Origin: Engraulis encrasicolus
Taxonomy: Eukaryota > Chordata > Actinopteri > Clupeiformes > Engraulidae
Reading direction: 5' to 3'
Length of the DNA: 64,000 nt
Assembly: GCF_034702125.1 (NCBI RefSeq)
Contig: NC_085876.1
Coordinates: forward strand, 2,275,266 to 2,339,265
Positions within the stretch are counted from its first letter, which is position 1. Each line of letters opens with the position of its first letter. The notes under the pieces are model-generated. The model was not told where the DNA came from. It ran no database searches and saw only the letters and a list, made by a program, of their open reading frames with translations. Positions 60,101 through 64,000 of the stretch are shown here, piece after piece. The position numbers were made by a program, and so were the translations under genes.

Positions 60101-60434
60101 AGGATTAACGTTCGGCGAGAAGGTCGCTACCGTGGAATAGCAGCACGACAGAGAGAATCTTTAGACCCCGACGCGGAGCGGCGCAAAACAAAACAGTGCC
60201 GTTGTGGAACACCGCTAGGCAACAGCTAGGTAGCCAGGACAACAGGTGTTGTCTATCACAGCAGCTGATTAGAGTCTTGTTGAAAAGTCGCTTTAGCAGT
60301 GAAAAGTCTTGATGCCATTGACAGCGGTCTGTTATAGACCAACCCGTCCGTTATCGAAAAATAACAGACGTGCGAACGTTGGGGAGCCCCGTTGAAATGA
60401 ATGGAGCATTCGACCGATGACGTCACACCATATA
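60101..60434 (+). repeat. Repeat family A, copy 2
   Basis: Begins AGGATTAACGTTCGGCGAG, includes GTCGCTACCGTGGAATAGC and TCTATCACAGCAGCTGATTA, and ends GACGTCACACCATATAAT. It is the reverse of 54441-55074 without that copy's internal duplications. Confidence 0.75.
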
Positions 60435-61006
60435 ATTAAACAAGTTAATTTTCCCATCTGAAGATGCTCCGGCGATGTTCCTTTCCCTGCATTTACCAGC
60501 CCTTTCCCGTGACGCACAAGATTGTGAAGTGCAGGAGCGCGGAGGATATCTCTCTAGGGTGGTGGAGATTTTAGGTTTGGAGTAGGGGGGCGGGCACAGT
60601 AGGGTGAGGCAAAAGAAGAGGGAGGTGGAAGATGGACAGGAAGAGGAGGCATAGGAGAAAAGAGAGAGGGAGGAAAATAAAAACGAGGAATTGAGATAAA
60701 TCAGGGGCTTTTTTCACAAGGCTCCTTAATTATGATCATCCATCCTCTGCAGCACTGGAGGGTAACTGTGTGTGTGTGAGAGAGAGAGGGTGTGAGAAGG
60801 AGAGAGAGGATGTGTGTGTGATCGTGTGTGGTATGAATAATCATGTTCTGACTGCAAATGAACGCAAAGGAGGAAGGTAGCAAAAGTTATATACAGTCTC
60901 TTTACCTGCAGCTGCATGGCGTATTGGGCTGTGCAGGTCTGTGTGAAATGGTGTGCGTGCCTTTGCCTCTATCTTTCCCTGTTAGTACAGCAAATACCTC
61001 AAACAA
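60435..61006. other. Non-coding stretch
   Basis: Purine-rich at 60590-60680 and 60770-60815 with a short GT tract. No gene. Confidence 0.4.
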
Positions 61007-61896
61007 TCTTTCACTTGGTGATACAAGCATCAAATTTGGTTCAGAGGTGCTTCAGACCCTACTCTTTTAGAAAAGGTCGCTATCCAGGTGAAAAAATAAA
61101 ATGGTGGCCATTTTCCAAGATGGCCGCCATGCAGATATGAATTAGCAACTGAAACAACTGTTCAAATGGTGATACAAGCACTGGAATTGTCATAGATACT
61201 CCTTAGACACACTTCTTTTGAAAAGGCATGCAGGCCACTTGAAATCCAAGATGGCCGTCCATTTTCCTAGATGGCCACAATACATATTATTGGAATCGGT
61301 TATGGGACAAAAAGGGCGCTACTGTTACGGAGCTGACAAAAGCGTGAAACTTTGCACGATGCTTCCTTAGGACCCCCTCAATGATTTAAGCCTAGGAGCC
61401 CAAGTGAAATGCTCAATTTTCATATCAATCAAGTGAATAATACATGTACATATCATGTGTCAGCTTGGATTATCTACCTCTATAAGGTCATTACAAAATA
61501 AAATATATATTGATTTGTGTTCAGATATGTATATCTCAAGTCCTAAATGTACTGTGGAGTGATAGGGGCCTTTATGCTTGGGAAATTATGAATAATCAAT
61601 GAGCAATACACCATACAGTATATTGACAAATACTTTATGTATGGTATGTATTAGCAAAATGGTTTTCTGGTCTACTTTGTGCTTAAACTTAGATGACATG
61701 TTGGCTACCTAACACTTAATGTATTGATTGCTTGTTATTTTTTATTTGTGCGTGTGGTCCTTTGTTTAAAACATATCTGCCTGCCTTCCCTCTCTCACAC
61801 ACTCAAGTCTTTCAAAAACTTTAAACAACAGCATGTGGAAATGCCATTGGCTTTGGAGGGATACAGCTGTCAAAGTAGCCTACAAGTCATCAAGAC

Positions 61897-62766
61897 TATA
61901 CTGTACTGTACTGTGGCGTAGTGTACTCTGCTATACTGTACTGTACTCTACTGTACTGTACTGTACTGTACTGTACTGTACTGTAATGTGATATACCACA
62001 CTGTACTGTACTGTACTGCACCGTACTATATGCTACTGTACTTTTACTTTACTATACTGCACCGTAGGCTACTGTTGTATGCTACTGTACTATACTGCAC
62101 CGTACTGTATGCTACTGTACTGTAGTGTACTGTACTGTACTGTACTATACTCTACTGTACTGTAATGTACTTTACTATACTGCTCCGTACTGTATGCTAC
62201 TGTACTGTACTGCAATGTACTGTACTACACTCTACTGTACTGTATGCTACTGTACTTTACTGTACTGCACCATACTGTATGTTACTGTACTGTGCTGTAC
62301 TGTACCGTACTGTATGCTACTTAACTTTACTGTACTGCACCGTACTGTATGCTACTGTACTGTACCGTACTGTATGCTACTGTACTGTGCTGTACTGTAG
62401 TGTACTGTACTGTACTATACTCTACTGTACTGTAATGTACTTTACTATACTGCTCCGTACTGTATGCTACTGTACTGTACTGCAATGTACTGTACTACAC
62501 TCTACTGTACTGTATGCTACTGTACTTTACTGTACTGCACCATACTGTATGTTACTGTACTGTGCTGTACTGTACCATACTGTATGCTACTTAACTTTAC
62601 TGTACCGTACTGTATTCTACTGTACTGTCCCGTACTGTATGCCACTGTACTGTGCTGTAGTGTACTATACTCTACTGTATTATACTCTACTGTACTGTAC
62701 TTTACTATACGGCACCATACTGTATGCTACTGTACTTTACTGTACTGTACAGTACAGTACAGTACA
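61897..62766 (+). repeat. Pentanucleotide (TACTG)n satellite with higher-order structure
   Basis: About 870 bases of TACTG units with many point variants. A longer block beginning TGTAGTGTAC recurs at 62121 and 62396, and the start recurs at 62656, giving periods of 275 and 260 bases. At the right edge the array switches to its reverse complement (TACAGTACAG at 62746-62763). Long Tyr/Cys-rich ORFs in it are artefacts of the 5-base unit. Confidence 0.95.
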
Positions 62767-62897
62767 ACTACACAGAACTGAAACATTTAGAGCATTCTGA
62801 GGTCATGTACAATATGATGCAAAAAGATGTAGTGGGAATGAGTTATGTTACTGTTACCACTCAAAATCTTGAAGGTTAAAAAAGTCATATGGCATTT

Positions 62898-62900
<3 letters not shown>

Positions 62901-62973
<73 letters not shown>
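62901..62973. repeat. (AT)n microsatellite
   Basis: About thirty-six AT units. Confidence 0.97.
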
Positions 62974-62975
<2 letters not shown>

Positions 62976-63423
62976 ATATGAGAATTGTTTTTTAACATAG
63001 ATATTTCTCTTAAAGGTGGCAAAGACCTACGTAGGTAACATGTTGTCCATCAGCTGTCATTTTTGAAGTAGCAATTGAAATACTCACTGATTACTGAGTT
63101 TATTGTAATGCAACTTGTGACACAAGTACTAGGTGAGGACTTGTTTGCAAATTCAGGAGGAAAAAAAAACAATTCTCACACCTCTGCCTACTTACTCAAC
63201 ACCTACTTAGAAATCATTCCCATTTGATTTGAACTGAAGATATAGCCTACATGTACTATATATTGAGTGATCTGTAATGCCACTGAAATGCAGTCACTAT
63301 AGACATAATGCTACTTGTGAAAATTTTGAATTAGGTGATCTTATGGGTTCTTCATACACATGGAGAGGTATTGTCCTTTACCCTCTCTCATACACATAAA
63401 AAATATATCTGTTATGGAAATTA

Positions 63424-63717
63424 GAGGATGGAGAACCTGCTACCTTGGACATCATCTTGACACTTCCCAATTCAGATGCAGCTGAACGAGCATTAGCAGC
63501 AGTCTATTCTCACCATAGTTTTAGTGTGGGAAATGCTCATTTTAATTCAGACCAAGAATCTTCTCAACATTTTCACAATGTTACATTTGCTGTCAAACAT
63601 GTAAGCACAGACTCACCCATACTTTCACACTATGAACATGTTTGTAGTTGCAGCAATCTGGTCAAGCAGGCTACCCCTGCCCTTGCTTCATCTCTGCTAA
63701 GTTCGGGACTATATTAA
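63424..63717 (+). CDS. Unidentified open frame within the 61-64 kb element
   Basis: A frame without an in-frame ATG at its start reads LEDGEPATLDIILTLPNSDA, then ERALAAVYSHHSFSVGN, and stops at 63715-63717. Codon use and composition look natural, and it could be an internal exon, either captured by the repeat or part of it. No domain recognised. There is no clear acceptor immediately upstream, so its limits are uncertain. Confidence 0.2.
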   Translation, partial: EDGEPATLDIILTLPNSDAAERALAAVYSHHSFSVGNAHFNSDQESSQHFHNVTFAVKHVSTDSPILSHYEHVCSCSNLVKQATPALASSLLSSGLY

Positions 63718-64000
63718 CATCGTCAGCTAAGTAAAATGTCATGTAATAACAAGGTAATGCATGACATATTGTATATGACATGGTAGAATGTTTTTCTTTT
63801 TCCGAGGGCTCCGAGGCTAGAATTACAGCATATACCCTAAAGAAACACCATGCAAAGTTTGGTGCTTTTGTCACTTTCGTAACGGTATCTGTATTATATC
63901 TGTATTGCGGCCATCTTGAAAAATGGCCGCCATCTTGTTTTTCCACCTGGATAGCGACCTTTTCTGGGAAAGTAGCTCCTGAAGCACCTGTGAACCAGAT

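Larger units (their letters stand above)
61030..64000. mobile_element. Large element with inverted arms, about 3 kb, right edge at window end
   Basis: The left arm (TTTGGTTCAGAGGTGCTTCA, AAAAGGTCGCTATCCAGGTG, TTCCAAGATGGCCGCCAT) reappears in reverse at 63893-64000, where it runs off the window. A second shared block (TGACAAAAGCGTGAAACTTT near 61334) reappears in reverse near 63855-63875. The left side also has an internal direct duplication, with GGTGATACAAGCA at 61018 and 61171. The core holds the pentanucleotide satellite, an AT repeat and one open frame. Family unknown to me. Confidence 0.6.

Noticed and set aside
62125..62800. Tyr/Cys/Leu-rich ORF of 211 codons
   Set aside because: A five-base satellite reads open in several frames; no real protein composition.

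Overview
The window looks like intergenic DNA from a teleost fish genome. The reasons are vertebrate-style GT/AG intron boundaries, abundant (CA)n/(GT)n, (CT)n and (GGA)n microsatellites, tRNA-derived SINEs, and fish-type LINEs, Tc1/mariner, hAT and piggyBac elements. Nothing bacterial or viral was seen. Frequent AGGCCTA words may hint at a clupeiform-like fish, but that is weak. No conventional single-copy host gene was recognised. Almost every coding-like sequence is a mobile element or a gene derived from one.

Layout, left to right. From 1 to 2400 there are exons of a decayed composite gene: an EnSpm/CACTA-like transposase domain, a small linker exon, a SAM-like domain exon and a Ser/Thr/Pro-rich exon. 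The trail resumes in the right order and strand at 6478-6646 and ends at 20566-20702 with a C-terminal exon and stop codon. The splice phases of these last two exons match. The roughly 13.9 kb between them holds a complete piggyBac element (12833-17616, TTAA on both sides) whose two-exon transposase reads open for 695 codons after splicing and keeps its catalytic aspartates. From 20.7 to 24.5 kb are diverged tandem copies of the 3' part of this locus, one interrupted by a 5'-truncated LINE with a 13-bp target duplication and one by a foldback element.

From 26.9 to 28.4 kb lie four exons of a second transposase-derived gene. From 28.96 to 32.7 kb is a nested stack: a mariner-like MITE with long terminal repeats inside a piggyBac-like element inside a third inverted-repeat element. 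A hAT MITE, a SINE and an inverted-repeat element follow (34.5-35.9 kb), then an L2-like LINE with a template-switch type scar (38.3-40.4 kb).

At 43.2-48.5 kb is an L1-like LINE with an intact 1248-residue ORF2, a poly(A) signal and tail and flanking target duplications, but no ORF1. From 50 to 64 kb are long microsatellites, a SINE, MITEs, a 1.24-kb Tc1-derived foldback, a hammerhead-like motif, an ACTGT-type satellite and a roughly 3-kb element with inverted arms that runs to the window edge.

The genes do not form a pathway. The informative signal is the insertion order and the two elements whose coding capacity is open (piggyBac transposase and L1 ORF2). Family names come from recalled motif patterns, not from a database search.
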